Shown: positions 9,996-20,451 of the stretch, in pieces
Layout: each line of letters begins with the position of its first letter
How positions within the stretch are numbered: the first letter of the stretch is position 1
NCBI RefSeq assembly: GCF_036669915.1
Contig: NC_089316.1
Span: 26,215,325 to 26,279,324 of the forward strand
DNA from: Pocillopora verrucosa
Lineage: Eukaryota; Cnidaria; Anthozoa; Scleractinia; Pocilloporidae
DNA: 64,000 nt
Direction: 5' to 3'
The notes under the pieces: model-generated
Seen by the model: only the letters and a program-made list of their open reading frames with translations
What the model was told of the DNA's origin: nothing
Database searches by the model: none
Position numbers and translations under genes: made by a program

Positions 9996-12900
9996 TCATC
10001 TTTTGCTGCCCCCCATACAAGGGGGTGACTTGGGTACTGTCTTTGTGCTACTTTCCCACTGTTCTGGAGTTTTGGCCTTAAAAAAAACAACAATATAAAC
10101 AATTATCTTGATAATCAAATAAGAACAACTTATTACAAGAAGGTGTAATGCACTGTTTCTCTTGATGATCTGTCTACAGTTCTCCTTTTTTCCCCACTGG
10201 TCTAAAGAGGAAGTCCACAAAGAAAGCACACAATAAGGAACCTATTTTATCTCTTCTAGTGCCCCACCCACCCCACCCCCTTGCATTTGTGTGTTACTTT
10301 ACCTTCTCAAAGGGGGGGAGGGAAGGGGTTCTGATCCTGCTTTGCACAAACAAATTTTAAAGCATTTATGTATCACATAGAGAAAAAGAAAACTTCAATC
10401 TCTCTTCTTGTTTACAAGATTTCAAGGAAATCTTGAGGTTTTCACAAAATGAAGAAAAAATTCATGGGTCACATATATTTGAAGAGGCAAATCACACCTT
10501 ATGCTAATGCATAAATTCATGAATCATGCTCGCCTTTCATAGTATCTTAGTTATTTTGTAATTAAAGATGACTTGCTTTGTATTTATATTGTCAGGAAAA
10601 ATTACATATAAATTGCTTCCAGAAATTTAGGAGTTAAATTGATTACCTGTATAGACAAAGCATGGACCCCAGTGGCCAACTCTTCCTTTAGGACTTCATT
10701 GACCAATCTGTGTCTCTGTTAACCCAAAGATACAAGTGTAAATTCTCCAAACAATCCTTCATATATTTCTAACTTTAGTTCTAAGAATTAATGCATCAAT
10801 CAATTCAAGCTTCAACATTCCTCTCCCCACCCTCACCCACACCACCCCCCCCCCATAACCCTCCTGACATTTGAACTCTTTAAAGATTGGCTTGAATGAA
10901 TACTGTGGGGAGAATTTACATGTTAATGACTTCTGGGAGTTAAAGGGTTAATCAGTGCACTAACCAAGCTTTAAAACCTTGACCTTGTCGGCCTTTTCTT
11001 CTGAACCATTTGCTCATGAAAGTGGTCTATTTACCTTAACCTTTTCAGTCCTGCAAGTGACTAATGAGTAATTTCTCCTAACAATATCAATACAACATCA
11101 ACCAAAGACAAAATGAGAAGATAAAAATTTATCAGCTGGGACACATTATTTCATTTAAAACCAAATTCTCACAGCTACAATCATAGAAAATGCATAGAAG
11201 ACGGATAGGAGAACTACAACAGATTTCCTACCTGAATTAACGGTTTGTCATTAAAATTTGAAGATACCACCACAACCTTAAAATGGGTTTCTGAACCTGA
11301 GAAATTCCCAAAAACACCATTTACATTAGCTCCTTCACAACTTTCGTGATATGATTATGTCACCTAATTTTCATGTTGTGTGCCTACATGACGTACTCAG
11401 CACATTAAAAGTTGGAGAGTAACAGTCAGATCTCCATCACTGGATATATAAAACAACCTTGCCTTAAAACTCAAAACAAGTTAAAAAATTCTGAAAAATG
11501 ATAAATTAATTTGCATTGGCATTAGATCACTCAGTGTGATTGGTAATCAAGGGGTTAACCCTTTAACTGCTAAGAGTGACCAGCATCTAATTTCTCCTAA
11601 CAATATCAGCCCTAAATCACATATTAAGGTCATGAGAATAAAGGAAATGGTCACCAGAGAAGGAACCTTTTGATTGGTAAATAAATTCTCCTTGTCAGCA
11701 CCTTAGGAAATGTATAAAGAACAGTGTGGAGAAGATGCATACTGATGTTAGGGTATAAAAGAGATAATGAACAGCTGGGACATACTTTGCCCAACAGGTT
11801 ATCTTTATGTTATTACTCTGACACAATTTCGAAATCATGACTTGTAAGGTTTTAACCCTTTAACTACCAAGATTGTATAGTTAATTCTCATCTCTGGCTG
11901 CATTCTTTGTAAGTTAGTTACAAGAATTTGGTGTTTAATCAAGGTAACAACTGCTACCTAATAAGTTAAGGTTTCTCGTCACCTGTTTGCTGAATAATGT
12001 ATAGATGTTGCTGGGAGAAGTTACATGCCAATCACCTCTGGGAGTCAAGGGTTAAATTCATCCATATAAATTGTATGAGCTTCCAAGAATATTTGTACTG
12101 CTATATTTAACGACTAAAAGAAGGGTACAAGCTTACTGTCAACAATGAAAGTAAAGCTTACCTTTTGGAACATTATGCATGTAACTTTCATTCATTACAT
12201 CTAAATAGACAGGCTGTAACAAAAAAACATTGTTACACATTGCTGATTTTGCATTCATAAACATACTCAGAAGTTAACTGTTTGACTCCTATTAGTGACT
12301 GGAATCTAATTTCTTCCTACAATATCACTCCTGAATCAAACATTGAAGTTACGAGAATAAAAGAAATGATCAGCTACTAAAGAAGCTCTTGATTGTTAAG
12401 CAAATTCTCCATTTCAGCACCTTAAGAAATGTATAGTGAACAGTATGGAGAATATGCATACTGATATTAGGGTGTAAAAAGGTTAATAAAACCAACCACC
12501 TTTAAGTACCTTGAATTCCTTTGTTAGCTTTTCGGTAATTGATTGCTGGACTGACATCATGGCCTGATTGGAAAAATATGAAATAACACAAAAGAGAATT
12601 TGTATAATCCAATAAAAAAACCTGCAAATTAGCCAATAAAGCTGGTGATGTCATTTATGATAAATATACTAGTTTTGGCAGGAATTAAGAGTTTATGAGA
12701 CACTCTGGAAAGAAGTGGCCACAATATTGTTGTGAGAACAAAACCAAACTTCATACCAGCCTCACATAAACTCACCATTCATTTCAAAGGAGCTACCTTG
12801 CAAAAGAAAAAAAAAACCGACATAACTCCATTGTGGGGGGGAGTTACTGCACTCCATCTCCCTACCCACCCCATCTAAGTCTTTCCATGTTTAGCTATGA

Positions 12901-13026
12901 GGAACCAATCCATTTTATGAGAATAATTGCTTAAGTTAGTAAAAGTTGTATATACCTGAGATGCAGTTGATAACAGATTTTTATTTCTTGGGTGTACAGT
13001 GGCTCGAAATATCCTAGCCAGATTAC
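9996..13026 (-). CDS. BOLA1: BolA-like protein 1 (mitochondrial), first coding exon not resolved
   Basis: Exons: 13026-12956, 12563-12510, 12213-12162, 11296-11232, 10715-10647, 10076-9996. All joins keep frame and give ~114 residues. They start in an Arg/Ser-rich presequence-like stretch (NLARIFRATVHPRNK) and then cover the BolA domain: the conserved GSETHFKVVVVS strand, RHRLVNEVL helix, VHALSIQAKTP, and the C-terminal SPPCMGGSKR typical of BOLA1. BolA proteins partner with monothiol glutaredoxin in [Fe-S] handling and redox balance in mitochondria. The exon at 13026 opens in phase 1, so an upstream exon supplies the start. A frame at 13620-13554 ends in a plausible in-phase donor but has no ATG, so the start is left open. 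The family is certain; only the N-terminus is not. Confidence 0.88.
10905..12055. repeat. MITE cluster in BOLA1 introns
   Basis: A half copy at ~10905-10951, a diverged copy at ~11036-11215, a subfamily B copy at ~11554-11767 (interior TATAAAGAACAGTGTGGAGA) and a reversed subfamily C copy at ~11852-12055. All share the CCCTTTAACTnCCA end motif. They occupy most of the introns between the BOLA1 exons at 12213-12162 and 10715-10647 without overlapping any exon. Confidence 0.6.
12272..12485. repeat. Subfamily B MITE in a BOLA1 intron
   Basis: Degraded ends (AGTTAACTGTTTGACTCC and GGTGTAAAAAGGTTAATA) around a B-type interior with GAAATGATCA, CTCTTGATTGTTAA and AATATGCATACTGATATTAG. Its lower end is 25 bp from the BOLA1 exon that ends at 12510. 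Confidence 0.6.
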
Positions 13027-13136
13027 CTGAAAATGGAAAGCAGATGTTATTTTTTGGGGAGCTGCTGACTTCATGAAGATCTCAGTTACTGCACCACCAC
13101 CCCAACCCCCCACTCACCTAAACGAAGACCCCCCCT

Positions 13137-13170
<34 letters not shown>

Positions 13171-14467
13171 ACTTTCCCTTTGTTGATTGTTCTGTGTTGA
13201 TACTACACCACAGGGCGGTTTTTAGTCCGCTCTAGATCATCTCATTATTAAGCGTTTAGACTTGAAATCCAACCATAGCTTGCACTGAAAATCTTCAAGG
13301 AGAAGGGGTCCTTCTTCTTCAAATATTAGTGAAATTGACGGAAAAGTGATGCTAAAATAGCCAAGAATTAAATTGTAGAATTATTAAACGATGCCCACAG
13401 CTGTTTATTTCAACCATCTAGGACTGAAAATCCGTAAAAAGAAAGTCCAAATCGATCTCAGATTTAACGTAGCAGAGACCATCTGTAGTTCAAGATGAGT
13501 ACCTCTGATCATGGATAAATGCTTTGTCGAAACACTTTGAAAATGGTTTCTACCCCAGCACAGAACGATCGACGATAGAATGTTTAGATCGTGTCGCCTT
13601 GCAGAAAACTGGCAAAGCACTATGGGTGTTACATAAATAACACAGGCAGCCCAGTATAACCTTAGAGACTTAATGTTGCCAAGTGCACTAGTAAGGGAAA
13701 AGGTAGTTTTTTCACAAAGAAGAGAGACACATTCAAACGATTTAAGTATTAATAGTAACTACGGTCGTAAAAATTTTCCAATTCGTCTGAATTACAATTC
13801 TAGCGCACGTGCTGGGCTGACATAAAATTGTCGAAGTTTTTCTCTGCGGTGAACCCGCCTTTTCCCCCGGAGTAGTCGATCAACGGGGCTTCATCTGTCC
13901 CATGTGAATATTACACCTAGAAGCAGAATGGTCAATAAAGATTTATCAGCGGTAACTGAAATCTTAATTTTAAAATTATGAATGGCTTAAGAAAGTGCTA
14001 CCTTCCTTAGGGAATTCTGTTTTATAAAGACTTCTCGTTACCCAAGCGCGTAATGTAATCAGCCTCCAGGAATGAATAAACATGTTTTACTTGTGCTTAT
14101 AATGAGGGTCCAGTTCAAGACATCACGAATAACAAAAAGATATTCAGATAGCCGGCAGAATACACAAAAACTGTTAGAAGTTTCTTGGAAGTTTTCAGTA
14201 ACCTAGCAGCATGACGGATCTTTATGTTTCTTCACGAACTCCTGCAGTTATAACGCACCATAGCGACTGAAGTCATCTGAAGCTTAAACAAGTTGGCTAA
14301 GAGAACTAAGAGAGTTCACCGGCCGGAAAATCTATTCTAATCAGAACATATGGGTGATAAATATGGATGATTCACATAACTAAAATTAACTTATCAATCC
14401 AAAGTAATCGTAACGACATTGTGGTTTCGTCCTTTCGATCTCTCGAGAATCTCTAGCATACTCTTGA
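13027..14467. other. Shared upstream region of BOLA1 and the clavesin-like gene
   Basis: The two genes diverge from this 1.4-kb interval, which must contain both promoters and at least one more BOLA1 exon. Bases 13128-13165 are a C-run followed by (CA)n. A minus-strand frame from a TAG near 13759 down to 13405 stays open but lacks an ATG. No TATA box or other site is clear enough to annotate. Confidence 0.4.
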
Positions 14468-16915
14468 ATGCTGAGTATGGAAAACTCTGAAAGACTTGAA
14501 ACAGACGAGGAAGCTACGGAATTTGTTCATCGGAGGGGCTCGTTGCGAGACTCTGAATCCTTCGATCACAAGGAAGATATTGAAAACCGGCATTTTGAGA
14601 AAATCAAAGAGCTTCGTTTTAAAATCAGTGAAAACATGAATAACAATTCTCTGAGCCAAGTTGGGCGTAATGACGACGCTTTTCTGTTGATGTTCCTGAG
14701 AGCTCGACAGTACCTTGTGGACGAATCATTCAAACTTCTGTCCAATTACATTGAATTTCGCCAAAACAACGTTTCTTTGATGGAAAATCTATCAGCATGG
14801 GAGTTGAACCACGTGTTAGAAGACGGCCTTCCATGTGTTTTGCCATACACTGATCAAAATGGCGCTAAACTTATTGTTTTCTTCGCCGGCAATTGGGATA
14901 AAGATACTTACGGCACACTAGAGATTTTGAAGGCATTCATTTTAACCATGGAACGCTTGATTGATACAGACGAGGCGCAGCTCAATGGAATCGTAATAAT
15001 TGCAGATTTTTCAGGCTGGAGTGCTACTCACACATCCAATTTGACTGTTTCTTTTATTCGTCAAGTTTTCGCCATGTTCCAGGTATGTCAACTGAAATGA
15101 AGTCTTAAGCAAATGAATAAAGGGTGCAATTTTCTAAAGAAATTTTGTTGCTGCGTCGGTGGGGGGGAAGAGGTGGTATTTTGGAATTGTTTGGTTTTAT
15201 CATTGTGATGTAAATTGACCGTCGTTAAGAGTTTACAAAGCTGAAGTTTAGAGCGTTAGTCCTTCGTTAGAGTGAATTGGGACAAATTGGCAGATGCCGT
15301 GACAGCTTTAGCTCAGCTCCATGTTTTGTTTCTTTAATAAAAAACGCGCCGAGTGCATTGTTGAATTATATATGAACGCGGGAATTTTTAAGAACACGAG
15401 AGAAGTGCGGAGAAGCACGAGTCGAAGGCGAGTGCCTCTCGTACTTCTCTCGTGTTCTTAAAAATTCCCAAGTGCTTATATAACTCAACAATGCTCGAGG
15501 AACAAGCTTGTTTATTTCTTTTATAAAATGTATTGCGAATTGTGCGATGATGTAGGCTGCGTGCGTTCTATCTCAACAGTGCGCTCGTGTGACGTAAGGC
15601 GCATGCTTTATGGAAATATAATGAACTCGTTCTGACCAATAACGGCGCGCACATTTCTCTGAACATTTTATAAACTCTGATAGAGCACGCTCTTTCAACC
15701 ATTGACAGCGCGCGTTGTATACGAACTTTATTATAATAAAGTAGAGAGCTGGAAAATAAACCTACTTGAGCTCCGCTTTTAGGCTTGGCTAAATCTATAT
15801 ATTAACGAGTTTCGTATGTATCTCTATCTTAGGATCACTACCCGGCGAGATTTGTCGCATTTCATTTTGTGAACGAACCCTGGTATGTAAAGGCTGGACT
15901 AACTTTAATGAAACCATTTATTCAGGAAAAGATGTGGAAGAGGGTAAGATTACGAAATATAGTTTACACGAATACTTTTAAGAGGGCGAATCCTCGATAG
16001 AAAGTCAAACTTAAATCGAATCTCTCTGGTAGAGAGGCGCTCTAGAAGAAAACAACTCTAGTAGAATTTAGTAAGTAAACGTGGCTCCTTCTTTGTGTAC
16101 GTGTAGAAGACACAGGGATGCGTCACAATAGAACACCGCCTTAACTTAACAATTTCATTGTTTTCCTCGTTCTTTTGTCTTTCTGTTCTTTATTGTTTTA
16201 CGTCAACTGCATTAGATTCTAATTCTAGATTCTGTATTAGGATCGCTTATATTCGTTTCTTCACCGCAGTGCACATATACGATTTTCATATATTTCCAGT
16301 AATTATTCACCACTTGGAAGGTTTGTTTGGATCCAACGTAATGACCAGCTCCCAATTGGCTTGTTAGCTCAACTGGTAGAGCGGTGCACCAGTATCGCAG
16401 AGGTCATGGGTTCAAATCCCGTACAGGCCTGAATTTTTTTCAGGTCTTATTTCAACTACTCGTTCAGTAGTGTTCATAGCTGCGAGGATCGTTTATATCC
16501 GTAACCGTAAACCTGTTAGTTTTAACATCACAACTAGATAGGCTCCATTCAGTCTTAAAAGGTTAAGTAAATTAATTCCTAATTTCCTACCGTGTAACTA
16601 ACTGAGTTTCACAAGTGCTTGGCCGTAAAAGGTCTGGGTACGAGACTGCTTTGAAAAATTCCTTAAATGACTTTCCATTTCTAAAATGGTCAGTTTTCCG
16701 ACTCCTTTTAGATACACTTACATGGTAACAATAAGGCGACACTTCACGACCACTGTCATCTGGACACACTGCCAGCAGAGTTTGGTGGAAATAAGCCTGC
16801 AGTGAACCGCACCTACTGGGCACGAGTATTACTCGATTTGGAGAAAACGAACCGAAGTCACGTGTACGGAGAAAACCCATTCAGAGGGTTGCTTAGCATG
16901 GATATTGACAAGTAA
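14468..16915 (+). CDS. Clavesin-like CRAL-TRIO lipid-binding protein
   Basis: Exons 14468-15082, 15833-15943, 16712-16915; both introns are phase 0 and the product is 309 residues (a second ATG follows three codons later). Residues ~70-105 form the CRAL-TRIO N-terminal helical domain (DDAFLLMFLRARQY). Residues ~115-285 are the lipid-binding domain, with NGIVIIADFSGW, the FHFVNEPWYVKA loop, and the closing IHLHGNN followed by LDTLPAEFGG. HGNN and PxEFGG are hallmarks of the clavesin / alpha-TTP / CRALBP branch. The pattern of the last exon is closest to clavesins, which bind phosphatidylinositol bisphosphate on endosomal-lysosomal membranes. The N-terminal ~50 residues are acidic and family-specific. 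The ligand is inferred only at family level. Confidence 0.88.
15241..15290 (-). repeat. Relic of a Penelope-like 3' end
   Basis: On the minus strand CTAACGAAGGACTAACGCTC followed by TAAAC matches, with two core substitutions, the hammerhead-like motif at 31891-31914 next to the Penelope-like relic. It is a mutated fragment, not expected to be active. Confidence 0.45.
15353..15496. mobile_element. Foldback hairpin element
   Basis: Two arms of ~65 bp (left GAATTTTTAAGAACACGAGA, right its complement) surround a small loop with the motif GCACGAGTCGAAGGCGAGTG. The outer ends (TTGTTGAATTATAT and ATATAACTCAACAA) also pair. The element lies in the first intron of the clavesin-like gene. A similar hairpin with the same loop motif is at 60229-60375. 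Confidence 0.7.
16320..16500 (+). repeat. tRNA-derived SINE in the clavesin-like gene
   Basis: The head has TTAGCTCAACTGGTAGAGCG (A-box) and GGGTTCAAATCC (B-box), followed by AGGCCTGAA...TTCAGGTCTTA that folds as a short hairpin. It then has the family tail with CTACT..CAGTAGTGTTCAT. It sits in intron 2, ~210 bp upstream of the last exon. The anticodon arm is degenerate and an extra leader precedes the head, so it is not called as a tRNA gene. Confidence 0.7.
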
Positions 16916-17214
16916 GAAATCCCACACGTGATTAACACGTGGTCATTCAGGCTTAGAGAGAAAGAAAACCTGGGGACTTGGCTTGGCAATTGAGAAGCAC
17001 TCGTACAAGTTTGGACAGAAAAGAAAAGATGCAGAGAGTAGCACACAGAGCTGTTGGTTTGCAAATTCATAGTGGTGGCAGTTGGGAAATTCTACTAAAA
17101 TTGTAATATATTATCTGAAAAAGAGAGATTTCCTGAAACCAGTGGTTTTAGAACATGCAAGAGAAATAACAAAATTTGATATTGTACGAAGAAATAACTT
17201 CATTTCGACAAATT

Positions 17215-17430
17215 GCTATGAGAGCCAGTGCACTAAACTCTGAGTTAAGAGGTCTGGGTATCGGTGTTGTACTCTTAGGCAAAACACTTTGCTTATACAA
17301 TGCCTCTCTACAACCAGGAGTATAAATAGATACTGCCAGATTGTTGGTAAAGCCTGATGAAATGCTAGGATGGGTGCAGAGGGGGGGAATGAAGAGTAAC
17401 CTGCAATGAGTTAGCATCCCTGTCAGGGGA
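17215..17430 (+). repeat. Second-family tRNA-derived SINE
   Basis: It has the tRNA-like AGTGCACTAAACTCTGAGTT, then GGTCTGGGTATCGG at the B-box position, then TCTTAGGCAAAACACTTTGC and a tail with AGGAGTATAAATAGATAC. The same order is found inverted at 60570-60860 and 41790-42080. It lies between the clavesin-like gene and DHX35. Confidence 0.6.
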
Positions 17431-17444
17431 TTCGCAATTCTCTG

Positions 17445-17587
17445 GGGCCCAGTTGTATAAAGGACGGATATTGCTATCCAATGGATAAATTGCTATCTCA
17501 GGTGATAGAAAAAAAAAACTGTACCATCCACCCAGTAAAGATTTATCCAGTGGATAACATTATCCAAGCTTTGAATAAACGGGGCCT
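17445..17587. mobile_element. MITE with GGGCCCAGTTGTATAAAGG ends
   Basis: The left end GGGGCCCAGTTGTATAAAGG and the right end CTTTGAATAAACGGGGCC are imperfect inverted repeats. Inner inverted motifs (TATCCAATGGATAAATTG and AGTGGATAACATTATCC) also pair. Related copies are at 24249-24395 and, more distantly, 54980-55220. Confidence 0.6.
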
Positions 17588-18183
17588 GATCTCTTCATAT
17601 TACAGAAAGTGGGATACACGCCAACTGAATGAGTCACTTAACTTTGATTTTACTTTCGAAACTTCAGTTGGAAAAGTTAGCCACATAACAAACTTTCATT
17701 GAGCTCTTTCAGAATAAAGTCACCTTGTTTCAAACACTATCTCAGTTTTGTGTATTTTTAAATGAAACCTAGTGATCCTAAGTCATCTGCACATAAGGAT
17801 ATGACAACTTGTGCTGCTTACAAACCAGGCAAACTGTTGCAATGGAATGGTTGATGACTTTAATTCCACTTCACATCTGGAAAAATTACCCATCAACAAA
17901 CAGAATTCTCCACATGTTTGAGTCCTGAAAATGCAAAATTGAACCTACAGCCTTGCTGTATGCAAAAGATTTTTCACCAAAGCAAAGGATAGTAACTCCT
18001 TCCTGCAGCCAAAAAATCTTCAGCTGCACACCATGTATATCCGTTCTGCTTGTTTTTTTAAGCATGCAAATAAGTTACTCACTGACTGGTAAGTTAAGTC
18101 TGACATAAAGGTTCTAAAAACTATCAGCCATAAATTTGTGCACAATTTCTGCAGCATCTAAAAAAAAGAGCTTGTTGTGTAAA

Positions 18184-20289
18184 TCAAAGATATTTTGCTC
18201 TCTTTGCTGCAATCTCCCTCTCGGTACCAAATTCATAATATTGAGGTGCAAGGGTGTAAAGCCATGATGGATCAATCTTGGTGATATCTCGCATGTATTC
18301 CTTGGATGTCTGGAGCACTTCATGGTATATCACCCACTGTGGTGGAGTTTCCGTGTACAAGACAGATGTCGGGTGGATGTAGAGTGGATGGTCATCCCGC
18401 ACAGTGCGGTATGACCCTGATGGATGTAAGCTTGCAGCATTAGCAAAGAATCCACTTACAATGCACTGACAGATTGAGTCAATGTCTCCATCACAAGAGA
18501 CTAATGGCACTTTAAATTGTAAAAGGAGTTTCTTGAACTGTTCTCGGATTTTCACAGCATGGCAGAGTCCTTTGTAGTTCAGGAAGTTCTCATGACACCA
18601 CTTTGAGCTTTTCTTAAACTTCACAAAGGCTTCATAAACATTCAGTAGAGTTATGTGATCTCCTTCATAAACAGAGAACTTTCTCTTGGCATTGTCAGCT
18701 ACAGCTTTCTGTTTGCTTGGGCTGACAAAGACATTCTGTATCTGCAGCATGGCTGCAATTGTAAGGATTTCTTCTGAACAACCGAAATCTCCTGATGACA
18801 GCAGCATTTTGGCTATCATTGGATCTGTAGGGAGCTCAGACATGTTTACTCCTAAGGGATCAGCTAACTTTCCATGCTGGTCAATTGCTCCAAGAGCATA
18901 CAACAGTTCCAAACCACGTATCACACTCTGGGCAGGAGGACGCGCTGGGAAATTGAACCGGAGAATGTTGTCAATCCCCATGCATTTCAGTTGTAACATG
19001 ACAGATGCCATGTTACATCTTTGCATTTCAGGCACAGTAGATGGTTTAAGACCATCAAAATCTTGCTCTGTATAGAGTCTGTAAACCTTCCCTGACCTTA
19101 CACGACCAGCCCTGCCAGCGCGCTGTTTTGCTGAAGCCTGTGATACTGGTACAACAACTAAACTTTCAACTCCAACTTTGGGAGAGTAAGCTCGCAACTT
19201 TACAAACCCACAGTCAATGACATATACAATTCCATTTATGGTAATAGATGCCTCAGCAATGTTTGTGGCCACTACAACCTTTCTTGTATGATGGGGAGTT
19301 GGCTTGAAAACCAGCATTTGCTCTGAATGTGGAAGACCACTGTACATAGGCAGCACTTTAAGGTACTGAGAACCCTTAGGCTGTTCTCTCGCTCTCTCAA
19401 TCAACTGAGCAACTACAGCTTCTACTTCATCTTGGCCTGTGACAAATGCAAGAATGTCACCATGGGCTTCCTCTTTGTGGATTCCCATGACAGTATCCAC
19501 TGTTGCTTTTAAATAATCAGGAACAGGACTTAAAGTGTAATGTATTTCTGTGGGATAGGATCGTCCCTTAACTGACAAAATTGCTGCAGTATCCTTGCTG
19601 CGATCTTTGGTAATGTTGGTGTTGAAAAAATCTCTGAACATCTCTGCATCAAGAGTAGCAGAGGAAACGATAATCCTTAAATCCTTTCGCTTTTTCTTGA
19701 TCTTTTTCAACAGCCCTATCATAATGTCAGTGTGCAGCGTCCTCTCGTGAGCTTCATCCAACATGATCACACTGTACTGTGATAACAAAGGGTCACTCAT
19801 CGTTTCCCTCAACAACACACCATCTGTCACAAATTTCATACGAGTAATTTCTGGATTGCAACAGTCGTCAAATCGGATTGTATAACCAACTTCCTCGCCA
19901 ATAAACGAACCTCTCTCCTCTGCGACTCTTGATGCTACAGTAACAACAGCCACTCTGCGAGGCTGTGTAATGCACACTTTCCATTTCCCTGCCGTCCAGC
20001 CACTCTCATGAAGATACTGAGGAATCTGTGTGGACTTTCCGCAGCCGGTTTCTCCGACGATTATCACAGTTTCGTATTTCTCTAAGAGATATAAGATATT
20101 CGTTCTGTGCATAAAAATCGGAAGCCTTTGCCTTTGAAGAGAAATGGATAATGAGCCGTTTGGATTGTAAACAGCTGCAGCTGCAGTGTCGTTATCATTA
20201 AGTGGTCTTTCTATCGCGACATCACCGCCAGGTTTTTCAGTGTCTGGTTTCCAAAAGCGTGGTTTAAAACTTGCCGAGCTGGCCGCCAT
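18184..20289 (-). CDS. DHX35: DEAH-box RNA helicase DHX35, intronless
   Basis: One uninterrupted frame of 701 residues from the ATG at 20289, whose context AAAATGGCG and product start (MAASSASFKPRFWKP) match the start of vertebrate DHX35 (~703 residues). An in-frame ATG 49 codons upstream lacks homology and is rejected. Motif I GETGCGKS is at 79-86, motif II DEAH at 178-181, motif III SAT at 210-212 and motif VI QRAGRAGR at 389-396. HA2/ratchet and OB-fold domains follow, ending in EIAAKRAKYL. DHX35 is an ATP-dependent helicase found in spliceosomal C complexes. All catalytic motifs are intact, so the gene should be functional. The vertebrate gene has many introns, and every other gene in this window is split, so a retrocopy or massive intron loss is possible. 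Confidence 0.95.
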   Translation of the reverse strand: MAASSASFKPRFWKPDTEKPGGDVAIERPLNDNDTAAAAVYNPNGSLSISLQRQRLPIFMHRTNILYLLEKYETVIIVGETGCGKSTQIPQYLHESGWTAGKWKVCITQPRRVAVVTVASRVAEERGSFIGEEVGYTIRFDDCCNPEITRMKFVTDGVLLRETMSDPLLSQYSVIMLDEAHERTLHTDIMIGLLKKIKKKRKDLRIIVSSATLDAEMFRDFFNTNITKDRSKDTAAILSVKGRSYPTEIHYTLSPVPDYLKATVDTVMGIHKEEAHGDILAFVTGQDEVEAVVAQLIERAREQPKGSQYLKVLPMYSGLPHSEQMLVFKPTPHHTRKVVVATNIAEASITINGIVYVIDCGFVKLRAYSPKVGVESLVVVPVSQASAKQRAGRAGRVRSGKVYRLYTEQDFDGLKPSTVPEMQRCNMASVMLQLKCMGIDNILRFNFPARPPAQSVIRGLELLYALGAIDQHGKLADPLGVNMSELPTDPMIAKMLLSSGDFGCSEEILTIAAMLQIQNVFVSPSKQKAVADNAKRKFSVYEGDHITLLNVYEAFVKFKKSSKWCHENFLNYKGLCHAVKIREQFKKLLLQFKVPLVSCDGDIDSICQCIVSGFFANAASLHPSGSYRTVRDDHPLYIHPTSVLYTETPPQWVIYHEVLQTSKEYMRDITKIDPSWLYTLAPQYYEFGTEREIAAKRAKYL

Positions 20290-20451
20290 TTTGGTTTTGC
20301 CGCCGATCGAAATGTTTGCGCACACTCGATTTGGAATACCGCTACATCTTGAGTCAGGGCTCAAATTCAGTAAACGCGTAAAGTCGCGAGGATTCGCGTT
20401 GATCCACTCGAGCTGTGATGAAGTGAATTTGTTCAAATTGTCCTTTAGAAG
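20290..20451. promoter_or_regulatory. Probable bidirectional promoter, DHX35/ASPH
   Basis: Only 162 bp separate the divergent start codons of DHX35 (minus) and ASPH (plus). The interval is GC-richer than its surroundings and has CpGs (GCCGCCGATCGAAATG, GTAAACGCGTAAAGTCGCGAG) and no TATA box. I infer a shared CpG-type core promoter; transcription starts are not visible from sequence. Confidence 0.6.

Larger units (their letters stand above)
16916..18183. other. Convergent intergenic region
   Basis: The clavesin-like gene (plus strand) and DHX35 (minus strand) converge here. The region holds both 3' UTRs, the SINE at 17215-17430 and the MITE at 17445-17587. I see no further exon. Confidence 0.5.

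Noticed and set aside
13405..13620. BOLA1 first coding exon starting at 13620
   Set aside because: The apparent start codon is GTG, and no ATG exists upstream in frame before a stop; the donor is in phase but that alone is weak.
16360..16432. tRNA gene on the plus strand
   Set aside because: A- and B-boxes are present, but the anticodon stem does not pair well, the acceptor ends do not match, and the same unit with identical leader and tail occurs at other sites; it is a SINE head.
18686..19075. 129-codon plus-strand frame
   Set aside because: Exactly antisense to DHX35, which is clearly the coding strand.
20290..20436. 49-codon N-terminal extension of DHX35
   Set aside because: No similarity to known DHX35 N-termini; it would run through the short shared promoter, and the ATG at 20289 has better context and homology.
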